Of a stretch of 64,000 nucleotides of DNA, positions 1 to 12,420 are shown one piece after another. Origin of the DNA: Selaginella moellendorffii (Eukaryota; Streptophyta; Lycopodiopsida; Selaginellales; Selaginellaceae); contig NW_003314288.1 of assembly GCF_000143415.4 (NCBI RefSeq), positions 930,735 to 994,734 on the forward strand, in the 5' to 3' direction. The notes beneath the pieces are model-generated. The model saw only the letters and a list, made by a program, of their open reading frames with translations, was not told the origin of the DNA and did no database searches. Positions within the stretch are counted from its first letter, which is position 1. Each line of letters begins with the position of its first letter. Position numbers and translations under genes: made by a program.

Positions 1-2279
1 GACCTTGTCCTTGTTTAGCCATAAGATCACCTAGTAATCTCATTTTGACCCCTTAATAGGTCTACCAATAGGAATTAGGTCTTCCAGACCTTACTAAGTT
101 GTTGACTAAGTTGTGGGGGCATCCCCCACACTTGGCGGTGCGCCCAAGCTAGCCCTTCCGGCCAAGGATCCATAGCAACTGAGACTGGGTGTCCCTATCT
201 CATTCACCACGTCCTTGGTGCTTTTTGCACCAAAGTGTTCAAGTTAGATATGCCGAGCTTTCACTCTAAGCAATCTAACCGTGCATCACGACTTCGGGGC
301 ATCCCCCGCTTGGCGGTGTGCCCAAACCAATCTCCTCATTGAGAGTCCATGACCACTGAAATATGAGTGTCCTCATATTCCAAACCATCACCACGCCCTA
401 GCGATTTGGGACTCGAACCCAAGCACTAGAGGGTCGGGACTTGAACCCAACCTCCGTATATGCATCTACGGACGGCATCACCCAGGATGCCTGGCGTGAC
501 TCCCCACGCCGATGCACCAATTTATACTCAAAGCGCGCTACAGATCACAGCTTAGGAACCTAGTTCCTCCACACTGCCAAGTCCTCTCACTTGACAAGTC
601 TGTGATCATGCATGGACTCCTCCATGCTTGGCCCCATGGCCCACCCCTTTTGAAGTTATCACCTTCAACTAGGGTATTTGTTCCCCTGACTTGACAATCT
701 CGCTTTGGCAAGCCCTCCGACCACTGTAACATGGTTCCTGCACAAGCGTGAAAGCCCTTGATCATCGACTTTCATTCAAAGCCCTCTCTTTGAACACTCG
801 GGAACTACTTCCCTAACCTTGATAGCCTTGCCTCATGGCAAGCTTCAAGACCACGCTTCTGCTGCGCCACTCTAATTTTGCGCGTTCCTTGAACCATTTA
901 CGCTTGGCCTTTCTAGGTACTAAGCTACCTAGAATCATCTTTGGGAACCTTGAAGGAACTCTGTCCTTTAGCTTGCTAAGGCCTCCCTTTTTGCAAGCTT
1001 GCCAATTACCATATAGTCTAACATGGACATTTCCATATTTTAGACTCTCCATGGCATCACGGTTGCTAGCGGCAACACCCTCGAGCCCCCACTTGATTCT
1101 CCACTCCCAGCTGGCATAACCAACCTTGGTTATGCCTTTCGATTCCTATGGTTTGGTTCTACCCCCATACTTCTTGCTTTTGGCTTCACACCTTTCCTTC
1201 GGTCATTCTCCTCCAGACCAGGAGGATAGCTTTGCACTTTCTATCATGCCTTAGCAAGTATTCTTAGGGATGAACCTACCCGATAGCCTAGGGAGTGGTT
1301 CCTCAATCTAGGTATGCTCACCCTATAATCCCACACCCCGAGATTATGTTGTTGCTTAAGGGCCTTTACATGCCCATTGCTAGTTTTGCCAAAATTCCAT
1401 TTTTGGCTTTGTCCAATTCGAGTAGACAGTCTTCTCCTGTCTCCGCCACCTTGGACATTTGGGATAGCACCTTCTATCCATCATTCGCCAGGGACTTAGT
1501 CCCTTGGGCCTTATCTATTGCCCTCGCGACATCAAACACCACCTCCTGGTGTTCTAGAGTGTTCGGGTGTCCTAATGACGGCTTCCTTGACAATGAGTAT
1601 TTCCTTTCATGACATTGACTTACTATATCGCAACATAAGCAACTTATCCCCCGTAAGGGTATATCCAACTTCCTTATGCCATTAAGAAGGCTTGGGTAGC
1701 TACCTTCTACCCGTTTAACCAATTATTTTGCACCTCTTACTTAGTTGCCTCATAGTTGTCAAGTCCTACAACTCATTACTGGTGCTTCCACACCTCCATC
1801 ATTATCTGGGTCACCACACTCCAACTGCATGCTCTGCAACTTAGGTTATGCCATTCCCATTTCCATTGGGATTCCTTTGGCAAGGGGTTCTCATGAACCC
1901 ACCAACATAGCCTCAAGGTATCACATCTTGGCACATTTGGTGTCTCCACACCATCGGCTCTACGAGCCTACCTCTATGACACTTTTTTTTTGTGTCTAAG
2001 TCTTTGCCAAGACCAATACCACTCTTTCTCATGCCAACCATCCGTTAGCACTGCACCATAGAGGTCACACACAACTTTGTTTCAAAGTTGTTTTCTTTTG
2101 GGAACACCCTTCCCACGACTTTAGCATGGCACCTTTTGCCATCGATGAGATACCCTTTATTCTTATCCTTGGATCCTATGATCCCCCCCATCCTTCGTGG
2201 GGTACCACTCAGTCCAAATGCTTCCATCAATCCTTTAGGATTATTCCTTGACTCTATTGGAGTCATCCAGCTTTTTGGA
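1..2279 (-). repeat. Left arm of 2.28 kb inverted repeat (internal part of LARD-like LTR element)
   Basis: Bases 1-2279 are the reverse complement of 4240-6519 with almost no gaps: position 1 pairs with 6519 and 2266 with 4253. A 73-codon frame at 2045-2266 (minus) translates identically to the one at 4253-4474 (plus). Homology stops just after the shared ccagctttttgga. No retroviral protein domain is recognisable in any frame, so this looks like the non-coding internal region of a large retrotransposon derivative. On the minus strand it lies downstream of the primer-binding site at 2973-2984. Confidence 0.8.
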
Positions 2280-2972
2280 CTTTGTCATCCGACGACCCAT
2301 GAGGTCCTACCTTTGAGGTGCCAGCTCACTGGAATACAACTTCTTGTATTCAGGTCCTACTCACAAGGACCATCTTTGCAAGTGTTACTCCGACACTTGA
2401 TTTGTTCTCTTGGGGCAACCTTTGGCCTCTTAGGACCACTTGTCCATGTGATGAGAATACCAACTCATCCTCTAAGTACATTCCCAACTCCTTGGGTTGT
2501 TCCAGCATTTATCAAGGGGAACCTCAGCTACCATTTCGAGGACTTGTGTCCTCTCCTATACTTGACCTCCCATGGTCATCAATTCCGGTCTCAAAGTTAT
2601 GAGCACCGGCCTCAACTATATGAGGGTAATCTTGTGACTCCTTTATTATTTTGGAGTCTACATCTTTCCCGTGATCCCAATTATAGTTGTTTACCACAAC
2701 TACGTTAGCCCGTTTGCTGCGTCAAACACTCATCTGGATCACATCCTCAGCTCTCTGAGGAAACCTTATACTATTCCCAAGATCCCAAAGTCGTTCTATT
2801 ATTGGCCCTTTTCTATCCACCACATCGTGCCCAAGTTCACGTATGAAATTGAGTGGAGAGCCATGTCCTCTCGACGTGCTACTCCTCAAGGATAGGCCCC
2901 CTCCTAGGACCTTCCAATGCCAACATCAATGGTGATATACTTGAGCACAATTAAAAGTCGGACTAAGGAACA
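2280..2972 (-). mobile_element. Unique internal segment of the minus-strand LARD-like element
   Basis: This stretch lies between the primer-binding site and the inverted-repeat arm and has no counterpart elsewhere in the window. Open frames exist (for example 2088-2708 plus), but none resembles gag or pol. It is read as non-coding leader of the minus-oriented element, which implies that the matching part of the plus-oriented copy is missing or lies left of the window. Confidence 0.5.
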
Positions 2973-2984
2973 GCTCTGATACCA
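2973..2984 (-). promoter_or_regulatory. Retrotransposon primer-binding site (initiator Met-tRNA type)
   Basis: On the minus strand this reads TGGTATCAGAGC, the classical primer-binding site complementary to the 3' end of plant initiator methionine tRNA. It follows an LTR-like end (ttaca) after a 3-nt spacer. It orients the left element on the minus strand and places its 5' LTR at about 2988-4239. Confidence 0.85.
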
Positions 2985-2987
2985 AGT

Positions 2988-4239
2988 TGTAAGCGACTAA
3001 TTTTTCCATTCTACTTTAGTCACTTAACCACACCTTCAACCGCTTGGAGGAGTCTCATTCACAACCTCCTTAAGTCCAATTCAGGACTTGGGGCTTGCTA
3101 GCCCAAGAATGGCATCCATGCCACTCATCGCTTGCACTTAGTCCAAGTGCTCCACGTGTCCGGTCCCAAGACCGACACCCAAAGGCACCACTAACATATC
3201 AGCCCGTTATGCTAAGGCCATGCCCATTCACCTTTGCTGCACTAGTGGTCCAATACCACTTGCATCACAATCCCATCTCTCCAAGACTGGGCCATCCGTC
3301 CACGAGTGGTCAACCCAGATCCACTCTTTAGCATCCTTAGGATGCCCACAGATATGGGGAATAGCCTTCCCCAATATCCCTTTGTCAGTTCCTACCAAGT
3401 CCCTTTTCTGTACATGGCCATGTTCGCCAACACTACCACTCGATCAAGGCCCACAGGCCCGACCACTAAGTCCCATGGTCCTCTGGGACTTCCTCACCAC
3501 ACAACTATGCCCTTGGTCACTACCCCAGAGGACTGCTCCTCTTCCTTTCCACAGTCTGGGCCTTTGGGACAACATTTCCGAACACCGTGGCCTTACGCGA
3601 GCCACCTGGGTACTCTCCCCGCCTTTCGCCTTTAGGTGCTCTAGCCATGGGCTTAGAGCGAGGTTCCATTGAGCCACGCCTGGTATCCAAGTAAGTAGTG
3701 CCACCCACACTTGGACTGGGAGCATCGGCCAATCGATCTCCCGGGGGAACTAGAGTCGGCTCTTGAACACTTCACCAAACCACCCCGCTTGTCAGTCCGT
3801 ATTCACTCTAGTCTTGGACTTCCCAGTGGTCAGTTCATCACCCAACACTGGGTCTGGCCTTCCTAGGCCAAACTGGCCTTTCCTGGCCAAACTGGCTCCA
3901 CTGCAGTCCTCCCCCTTACTATACTTTTGGAGCTCACCAAACCCCCCAGGGTCTGGGAGACGAACGCTTTGGGCTTTCACCCTCTCAGACTCGAACTCGG
4001 ACTCGGACTCGGACTCGGACTCGGGCTCGGGCTCGGTCTCAGCCTTGGCCTCAGTCTCGGTCCTGGTCCCGGTCCCGGTCTCGGTCTTGGTCTCGGTCTC
4101 GGTCTCGGTCTCGGTCCCGGTCCCGGTCTCGGTCTCGACCTCGGACTCCATCTCGGGTCCTTCTCGGACTCCATCTTGGACTCCATCTTGGACTCCGTCT
4201 CGGTCCATCTCGGACTCTATCTCGGACTCCATCTCGGGC
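2988..4239 (-). mobile_element. 5' LTR (truncated) of the minus-strand LARD-like element
   Basis: Bases 2988-3985 are the reverse complement of about 8375-9373 with near-constant coordinate sum, ending in ttaca next to the primer-binding site. From about 3985 to 4239 the sequence becomes the gagtcc-type tandem repeat also found in the plus copy, but shorter, and the LTR start seen at 7811 is absent. The LTR is therefore broken at 4239/4240, exactly where the right inverted-repeat arm begins. Confidence 0.65.
3987..4239. repeat. Simple/minisatellite tandem repeat inside LTR (ctcgga/ctcggt units)
   Basis: About 250 bp of hexamer-derived repeats (tcggac, tcggtc, tcggtccc, and atctcggactcc units). 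All six frames stay open here because the period is a multiple of three, giving artificial Ser-Asp, Gly-Leu, Arg-Pro or Glu-Ser peptides. I do not consider these coding. Confidence 0.9.
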
Positions 4240-6519
4240 TCCAAAAAGCTGGATGACTCCAATAGAGTCAAGGAATAATCCTAAAGGATTGATGGAAGCA
4301 TTTGGATTGAGTGGTACCCCACGAAGGATGGGGGGGATCATAGGATCCAAGGATAAGAATAAAGGGTATCTCATCGATGGCAAAAGGTGCCATGCTAAAG
4401 TCGTGGGAAGGGTGTTCCCAAAAGAAAACAACTTTGAAACAAAGTTGTGTGTGACCTCTATGGTGCAGTGCTAATGGATGGTTGGCATGAGAAAGAGTGG
4501 TATTGGTCTTGGCAAAGACTTAGACACAAAAAAAAAAGTGTCATAGAGGTAGGCTCGTGGAGCCGATGGTGTAGAGACACCAAATGTGCCAAGGTGTGAT
4601 ACTTTGAGGCTATGTTGGTGGGTTCATGAGAACCCCCTGCCAAAGGAATCCCAATGGAAATGGGAATGGCATAACCTAAGTTGCAAAGTATGCAGTTGGA
4701 GTGTGGTGACCCAGATAATGATGGAGGTGTGGAAGCACCAACAATGAGTTGTAGGACTTGACAACTATGAGGCAACTAAGCAAGAGGTGCAAAATAGTTG
4801 GTTAAACGGGTAGAAGGTAGCTACCCAAGCCTTCTTAATGGCATAAGGAAGTTGGATATACCCTTACGGGGGATAAGTTGCTTATGTTGCGATATAGTAA
4901 GTCAATGTCATGAAAGGAAATACTCATTGTCAAGGAAGCCGTCATTAGGACACCCGAACACTCTAGAACACCAGGAGGTGGTGTTTGATGTCGCGAGGGC
5001 AATAGATAAGGCCCAAGGGACTAAGTCCCTGGCGAATGATGGATAGAAGGTGCTATCCCAAATGTCCAAGGTGGCGGAGACAGGAGAAGACTGTCTACTC
5101 GAATTGGACAAAGCCAAAAATGGAATTTTGGCAAAACTAGCGATGGGCATGTAAAGGCCCTTAAGCAACAACATAATCTCGGTGTGTGGGATTATAGGGT
5201 GAGCATACCTGGATTGAGGAACCACTCCCTAGGCTATCGGGTAGGTTCATCCCTAAGAATACTTGCTAAGGCATAATAGAAAGTGCAAAGCTATCCTCCT
5301 AGTCGAGAGGAGAATGACCGAAGGAAAGGTGTGAAGCCAAAAGCAAGAAGTATGGGGGTAGAACCAAACCATAGGAATCGAAGGGCATAACCAAGGGTAG
5401 TTATGCCAGCTGGGAGTGGAGAATCAAGTGGGGGCTCGAGAGTGTTGCCGCTAGCAACCGTGATGCCATGGAGAGTCTAAAATATGGAAATGTCCATGTT
5501 AGACTATATGGTAATTGGAAAGCTTGCAAAAAGGGAGGCCTTAGCAAGCTAAGGGACAGAGTTCCTTCAAGGTTCCCAAAGATGATTCTAGGTAGCTTAG
5601 TACCTAGAAAGGCCAAGCGTAAATAGTTCAATGTACGCGCGAAATCAGAGTGGCGCAGCAGAAGCGTGGCTTGAAGCTTGCCATGAGGCAAGGCTATCAA
5701 GGTTATGGAAGTAGTTCCCGAGTGTTCAAAGAGAGGGCTTTGAACGAAAGTCGATGATCAAGGGCTTTCACGCTTGTGCAGGAACCATGTTACAGTGGTC
5801 GGAGGACTTGCCAAAGCGAGATTGGCAAGTCAGGGGAACAAATACCCTAGTTGAAGGTGATAACTTCAAAAAGGGTGGGCTATGGGGCCAAGCATGGAGG
5901 AGTCCATGCATGATCACAGACTTGTCAAGTGAGAGGACTTGGCAATGTGGAGGAACTAGGTTCCTAAGCTGTGATCTATAGCGCGCTTTGAGTATAAGTT
6001 GGTGCACCGGCGTGGGGAGTCACGCCAGGCATCCTGGGTGATGCCGTCCGTAGATGCATATACGGAGGTTGGGTTCGAGTCCCGACCCTCTAGTGCTTGG
6101 GTTCGAGTCCCAAATCACTAAGGCGTGGTGATGGTTTGGAATATGAGGACACTCATATTTCGGTGGTCATGGACTCTCAGTGAGGAGACTGGTTTGGGCA
6201 CACCGCTAAGCGAGGGATGCCTCGGAGTCGTGATGCACGGTTAGATTGCTTAGAGTGAAAGCTCGGCATATCTAACTTGAACACTTTGGTGCAAAAGGCA
6301 TCAAGGACGTGGTGAATGAGATGGGGACACCCAGTCTCAGTTGCTATGGATCCTTGGCCGGAAGGGCTAGCTTGGGCGCACCGCCAAGTGTGGGGGATGC
6401 CCCCGGGGTCATAGTCAACAACTTAGTAAGGTCTGGAAGACCTAGTCCCTATTGGTAGACCTATTAAGGGGTCAAGACGAGATCACTAGGTGATCTTGTG
6501 GCTAAACAAGGACAAGGTC
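4240..6519 (+). repeat. Right arm of 2.28 kb inverted repeat
   Basis: Reverse complement of 1-2279. In this orientation it leads into unique sequence (6520-7810) and then an LTR (7811-9373), so it belongs to a plus-oriented copy of the same element family whose 5' part is missing. The two arms are separated by 1.96 kb and are similar enough that recent duplication or gene conversion is likely. It contains two T-arm-like hairpins at 6069-6085 and 6097-6114. Confidence 0.8.
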
Positions 6520-7810
6520 TTTGTTTGGGTTAAAGGATATGATTCCTAGTTCAAAGTGTTGATTTGAACTACTGATAATGGTGTGGCTTGGTCAAGGTGA
6601 CCAAGTGGGAAGAGCACCTATGGGAAATGAGCTATGTCACGGCTATGGCATAGTAAGTCCGAGGAAAGTGGCCTTTATGAAAGATCCAAGGGAGGGTCTC
6701 AAAAGTTGGGCCATAGATAAAGCCCACAGCAGGAAATGCTAAAGTGACATACTAGGGGTGAGCACCCTTTGGACTTGGCAAAGTAAAGTCTTTGCTATGG
6801 AATCAAGAGAATACCTCAAGGAGGGAGGTAATGATCCTATGTTGCTTGGTGCAACAATCCAAGGATAGGAGCAAAAGACGAGTGCCCAAGATAGGGCCGT
6901 GGAATCCATTGGAAAGAATCCAAGTGGCAAAGTTAACCAAGGAACACTAATGTGTTTGATGCTAATGGATTGCGGAAAAAGAAGTGGACTTCCAAGGATG
7001 GATTCCCAAGTGCTCCAGTTTGGCAAAGGAAAGGCTCCAAGTGAGGGAGCAACTAAGTAGCCAAAAGATAGGGCCGTGGACAGCCCTAGCACAAATAATG
7101 ATAAATGGAACGTAATGCCAATGGTGGCACAAAAATAGAAAAGAGAATGAGGGTGCCCTCGAGTAGAGAACTTCCTAGGAGGGGAAGTGGGGTTGCACAA
7201 AATGTGCAAGGCAAGGTGTCGGAGACACCTAGGAAATTGACTCCAAAAAGTCAAAAATAAACGTTCCAAAGTGCAAAGGTAGATCAATGGAATTTGTGAC
7301 TACTCAAAAATGAGTAGTGGAATTGAGTTAGAGAGGGTGCCTCTAACGGGTTTAGCGAGAGCTGAACCAATAAAAAGGAGCAACCCACCCCAGGTGGTCA
7401 AGTGAGTCTCTAAGTTGGAGAGACTATCCTCCTTAGAGGATGGGCAAGGCATGGTGAGCCTTCAATGTCAAACTATTGACAAATATTGGCTAGGTGCCAA
7501 GGATGGAAATGGTAACACATGCGAGTGTTACTTTATAAAATGGTTTACCGTTCGATGAAGACATCGAACTTCGTCTATGGGTGGTGGAGTTGTGAGACAC
7601 AAAATCCCTAGGCCCCAAAGTGGAGCCGGAAAGGGTGCCACGTGGTAGTGGCCGAAGCGAAAGCCCAAACGAGCGTAACACGTTTGGACTAAAAGCTCTA
7701 ACTTAGAAGGTCGAGAACGGGAGTGGAACTCCCAACAAAGTGCTCAAGGAGCGAGCACGAAGCGAGCAATAAGCAAGGCTCCAAAAAGGGACCCAAAAAG
7801 AACCAACACA
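6520..7810 (+). mobile_element. 3' internal region of plus-strand LARD-like element
   Basis: No protein domain is recognised. The segment lies between the inverted-repeat arm and the putative 3' LTR and has no second copy in the window. Just before the LTR there is a purine-rich stretch (aaaaagggacccaaaaagaa) that could serve as a polypurine tract. The only long open frame (6739-7287 minus) has no recognisable similarity and is probably chance. Confidence 0.5.
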
Positions 7811-9373
7811 TGACACGTGGAAGTGTCCGAGATGGAGTCTGAGACGGACCCTAGTTGGAGTCCGAGATGGACTCGAAGTGGAGTCCGATATGGAGTCCGA
7901 AGTGGAGTCCGAGGTGGACCGAGACGGAGTCCGAGATGGAGTCCGAGGTGGACCGAGACGGAGTCCGAGATAGACCCGAGATGGAGTCCGAGATGGAGTC
8001 CGAGATGGACCCGAGATGGAGTCCGAGATGGAGTCCGAGGTGGACCGAGACGGAGTCCGAGATGGACCCGAGATGGAGTCCGAGATGGACCGAGACGGAG
8101 TCTGAGATGGAGTCCGAGATGGAGTCCGAGATGGACCGAGATGGAGTCCGAGAAGGACCCGAGATGGAGTCCGAGGTCGAGACCGAGACCGGGACCAAGA
8201 CCGAGACCGAGACTGGGACCAAGACCGAGACCGAGACTGAGACCGGGACCGAGACCGAGACCCGGACCGGGACCGAGACCGAGACCGAGGCCAAGGCTGA
8301 GAATGAGCCCAAGCCCGAGTCTGAGTCCGAGTCCGAGTCCGATTCCGAGTCCGAGTCCGAGTCCGAGTTCGAGTCTGAGAGGGTGAAAGCCCAAAGCGTT
8401 CGTCTCCTAGACCCTGGGGGGTTTGGTGAGCTCCAAAAGTATAGTAAGGGGGAGGACTGCAGTGGAGCCAGTTTGGCCAGGAAAGGTCAGTTTGGCCCAG
8501 GAAGGCCAGACCCAGTGTTGGGTGATGAACTGACCACTGGGAAGTCCAAGACTAGAGTGAATATGGACCGACAAGCGGGGTGGCTTGGTGAAGTGTTCAA
8601 GAGCCGGCTCTAGTTCCCCCGGGAGATCGACTGGCCGATGCTCCCAGTCCAAGTGTGGGTGGCACTACCTACTTGGATACCAGGCGTGGCTCAACGGAAC
8701 CTCGCTCTAAGCCCATGGCTAGAGCACCTAAAGGCGAAAGGCGGGGAGAGTACCCAGGTGGCTCGCGTAAGGCCACGGTGTTCGGAAATGTTGTCCCAAA
8801 GGCCTAGACTGTGGAAAGGAAGAGGAGCAGTCCTCTGGGGTAGTGACCAAGGACACAGTCGTGTGGTGAGGATGTCCCAGAGGACCATGGACTTAGGGGT
8901 CGGGCCTGTGGGCCTCGATCCAGTGGCAGTGTTGGTAAACACGGCCAAGGGCAGAAAGGGACTTGGTAGGAACTGACAAGGGGACTTTGGGGAAGGCAAT
9001 TCCCCAGGTCTGTGGGCATCCTAAGGATGCTAAGGAGTGGATCTAGGATGACCACTTGTGGACAGATGGCCCAGTCTTGGAGAGACGGGATTGTGATGCA
9101 AGTGGTATTGGACCACTAGTGCAGCAAAGGTGAATGGGCATGGCCTTAGCGTAACGGGCCGAGATGCCAGTGGTACCTTTGGGTGTTGGTCTTGGAACCG
9201 GACACGTGGAGCACTTGGACCAGGTGCAAGTGTTGAGTGGCATGGATGCCATTCTTGGGGCTAGCAAGTCCCAAGTCCTGAATTGGACTAATGGAGGTTG
9301 TGAATGAGACTCCTCCAAGTGGTCGGAGGTGTGGTTAAGTGACTAAGTAGAATGGAAAATTTAGTCGTTTACA
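7811..9373 (+). mobile_element. 3' LTR of plus-strand LARD-like element
   Basis: Begins tgacacgtgg and ends tttaca, the expected TG...CA form. The part from about 8375 to 9373 is the inverted partner of the left LTR (2988-3985). At about 1.56 kb it is long for a plant LTR, and about 560 bp of it is tandem repeat. The exact 5' boundary is inferred from the TG and the preceding purine-rich tract. It could start further left. Confidence 0.6.
7828..8390. repeat. GAGTCCGAGATG-type minisatellite inside LTR
   Basis: Higher-order array of 6/12/24-bp units (gagtccgagatg, gaccgagacg, gacccgagatgg), changing to gaccgagacc and gagtccgagt units near 8180-8380. It is more than twice as long as the related array at 3987-4239. 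Open frames through it encode Met-Glu-Ser-Glu or Arg-Trp-Ser-Pro repeats and are artefacts of the period. Confidence 0.9.
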
Positions 9374-12300
9374 AGACAACAACAACAAAACCAGGAAAGC
9401 AAATTCAAGAAAATGATAATTCAAGAAAACTCTAGCACAACATCAAATGTACAAACACAATCTTGATCCACTCAAGAAATAAGTGTAAGATTACATACAA
9501 GAAATACGAGAAGAGAAGAAACACTTGTAGAAAAAATTAGAAGTAAACAAGCAATAAAAGACTCAAGCTTAAATCGAAATCCTTGAGACTATATTCAAGA
9601 CATTCGACAAAATGACCTAAGCCACACAAGTTGGCAAATCAAGCAACATCAACACAACCAATGTCAAGGAAGACACAATCAACCAAAATTTAGACTTAGA
9701 TCAAGATTTACCACCACTCGAAATTCCTGATTACAAAGATTACAACACCGACAACTTTCAACCTTATCTAGCTTCTCTAGAAACTAAACCATCACCAACA
9801 GTAGAAAGATGGCACTCATCAACCCAACAACACCCTATGGCATCATGATTACATATCCAATCTTCACCAGTAGCAAAACTAAAGATGCAGAAAGACATTT
9901 CCAGCAATTCAACTAAATTATATAAGTCAATCAGTAAGAAGACAACAAAGAACTTCTATTCCCTTTCACACTTAAAAGAAAAAGATTAGAATGGTATTAT
10001 AATCTTGATGAAAAACTTAAGTTTCAGAAAAAGTTAAGCGATTCAAAGAGAAGTACCAACCCGGTGGCACAACAGCTAAATACTTAGAACATCTCAAAAG
10101 CATCAAACAAGGCAATAAAGAAGATATCAAAAACTATACCCAAAGATTCAAATATCAAGCAAAGTGCTACAAAAATTTACTCACTGAACAAGGTAAGTAT
10201 ATTTGGTATGTACAGGGATTGAAGAAGATATACCAGCAAATGGTTACTCTCACAAGTACAAAAGAAGATCTAGATGCTGAGACCTTTATTGACAATATTT
10301 CCAAGAAAATCAAGAACCTCAAGAAATAGCTTTGAAAATTTTTAAGAGTAGAAACAACAAGAACAAACGACTCTTCTGATGATAAGGAAGAATACAAACT
10401 CAAAGTCATGAAGAAAGACAAGAATCAAGACTTACCAAAATACTTAAAAAAGTTACAATCAAGAATGAACTTAAAGGAGTATAGTGTACAAAATGTAAGA
10501 ACAAAAGGCATATCCTAATAAAGTGTAAACTATTAATTCCTAAGTGTTAGATCTGTGAAAAATAAGGATATATAACAAAGATCTGTTGATACAAAAGAGC
10601 AACTAAAGTCACACGAGTCAAGAACATACCTTGAACTCCTACACCAACTAAAAGACATTACAATAAACCCAGACAAGAATCATAACAGTGGTAATTGAAC
10701 TACCAAAATCAAGGTACATATAATCATAACCCTAGATACCATCGACAATACAACAATGGCAACCAAAACAATCAATATCAGCAACTATACCAATAGGCTT
10801 ATCAGCAGCCTTATCGAGACAACCAACAATGGAGACCACCACCCCAGCAAAACAACTATTAATAACAATACCACAACAATCGACAATGGAAACCACCTCT
10901 GCAATAACTAAACTATCAACAACAAAATCAACAATATGATCCACCACCTAGAATATTTCCTTGCAACAACTATCAATAGCAACCTCAAACTCAAGAAATC
11001 CAACCTCAATACCAACAACAAAACCAAGGAAATCGACCTCAGCAACATTGAAGACCTCCTCCAACAACAAGAAATGTCAACATCGACTAAATCGAAGATG
11101 AACACTTTGAAGATGAACCTAAGGTAAGAGCTCTAACTTGAAGTCAGAAAAAACACTACACTCCTGAAGATGACCTTGAGGAAAAGTCAAAGAAAAAAAA
11201 CTCCAAGATGAAGTGCAAAAAATCTCAAGGCACGAATGATAACAAAACAAGAAGCTAGTCAACACAATTCAGCAAACCCTTCAACAACAACAACCTGAAA
11301 TTGAAGACGATCAGGAAATTGTGACTAAAACTTTGTTAAGAAAAGAGAAACAACCAAAACCCATCACCAACATTTTTCAACAAGGTATCACACTCACCCT
11401 TTTATAGGTAGCTTTATACTTGAGAAAACAACTTCTCAAGATATGTCAAACTTCTCCACCAAAACACTTCAGCTTAAGTCAAGAAAAAAACCAACAACTC
11501 ATCCCATAAGGCAAACATTCAACCTAGCGACTATGATGAAGATGTATCATGCATCCCAATCACGATAGGAAAAAACAAAGTTATATAAGTAATCATCAAT
11601 AGTAGAGCAAATATCAACATTATCGAGTATTCAAGTTGCAAAACAATGAGACTTGGACTAATCCACTCTACACTCTTCAACATCAAGATGGTTGACAATC
11701 GGAGTGTACAACCATCAGGAATCATGCATAATATTCCTATCAAGATTAAAGATCAAGAATTTAAGATAGCTTTCATCGTACTCATGGCGAAAGACCAAAG
11801 CTACTATGAAGTACTCCTCAAATGAACTTGGCTCAAGACAATAGACATTATCACATACTGGAGGAACAATACCATCACCATTTTAGTTGCAATAGACTAC
11901 ATGACAAAATGGGCTGAAGCTTAACCATTAAAGATTATTACAACAAAGAACACAATAAAGTTCATCTATGAAAACATCATCACAAGATATGGCTTACCTT
12001 GAGAACTTGTCATTTATCAAAGAACACACTTCATCAATAAAACCATCAAGATTCTAACTCATGAATTCACTATTCAGCACAAGGCTTCAACACCGTACTA
12101 CCCTCAAGGCAATGGTCAAGCAGAGTCTACAAACAAGACACTCAAAAACATTCTCATGAAAATCGTGAAAATAAATTAGAAAGACTAGGACGATCACATC
12201 TACAATGCCCTATAGGCATATTAAACCACATATAAAGTTTCAACAAATTTGACACCATTCAAGCTCACCTATGGCCTTGAAGTTTTGACACCACTCAAGT

Positions 12301-12420
12301 ATATAGTTCCATCACTACGAATGGCAATATAATATGAAATCAACCAAGAAGAATTGATCAAAAGAAGACTAACCATGCTAGAATAACTTATTGCTAGCTA
12401 GGATCCTTTGACTATCTCAT
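9374..12420 (+). mobile_element. Degenerate Ty3/gypsy element, family 1 copy 1 (gag, protease, integrase)
   Basis: A gag domain is readable at about 9960-10330 (motifs LEWYYNLDEKL, NYTQRFKYQAKCY). Two zinc knuckles follow at 10485-10526 (intact CX2CX4HX4C) and 10545-10586 (His replaced by Tyr, with stops). Next come a Gln/Asn-rich stretch (10700-11100) and a protease remnant around 11590 whose DSGA active site reads NSRA. The integrase core starts at about 11885 (VAIDYMTKWAEA, YPQGNGQAES). Reverse transcriptase and RNase H are missing between protease and integrase. Many in-frame stops show it is dead. Its integrase end and right junction match 39385-39925. Confidence 0.8.

Noticed and set aside
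405-451. Possible tRNA gene
   Set aside because: Only T-arm-like hairpins are present. No acceptor stem, D-arm or anticodon arm can be folded around them.
3763-4278. Long Ser/Asp-, Leu/Gly- and Glu/Thr-rich frames on both strands
   Set aside because: They come from a tandem repeat whose period is a multiple of three. All frames are open at once and none has a non-repeat domain.
7744-8613. Frames of 150-250 codons over the second minisatellite
   Set aside because: Same repeat artefact as above, inside an LTR.
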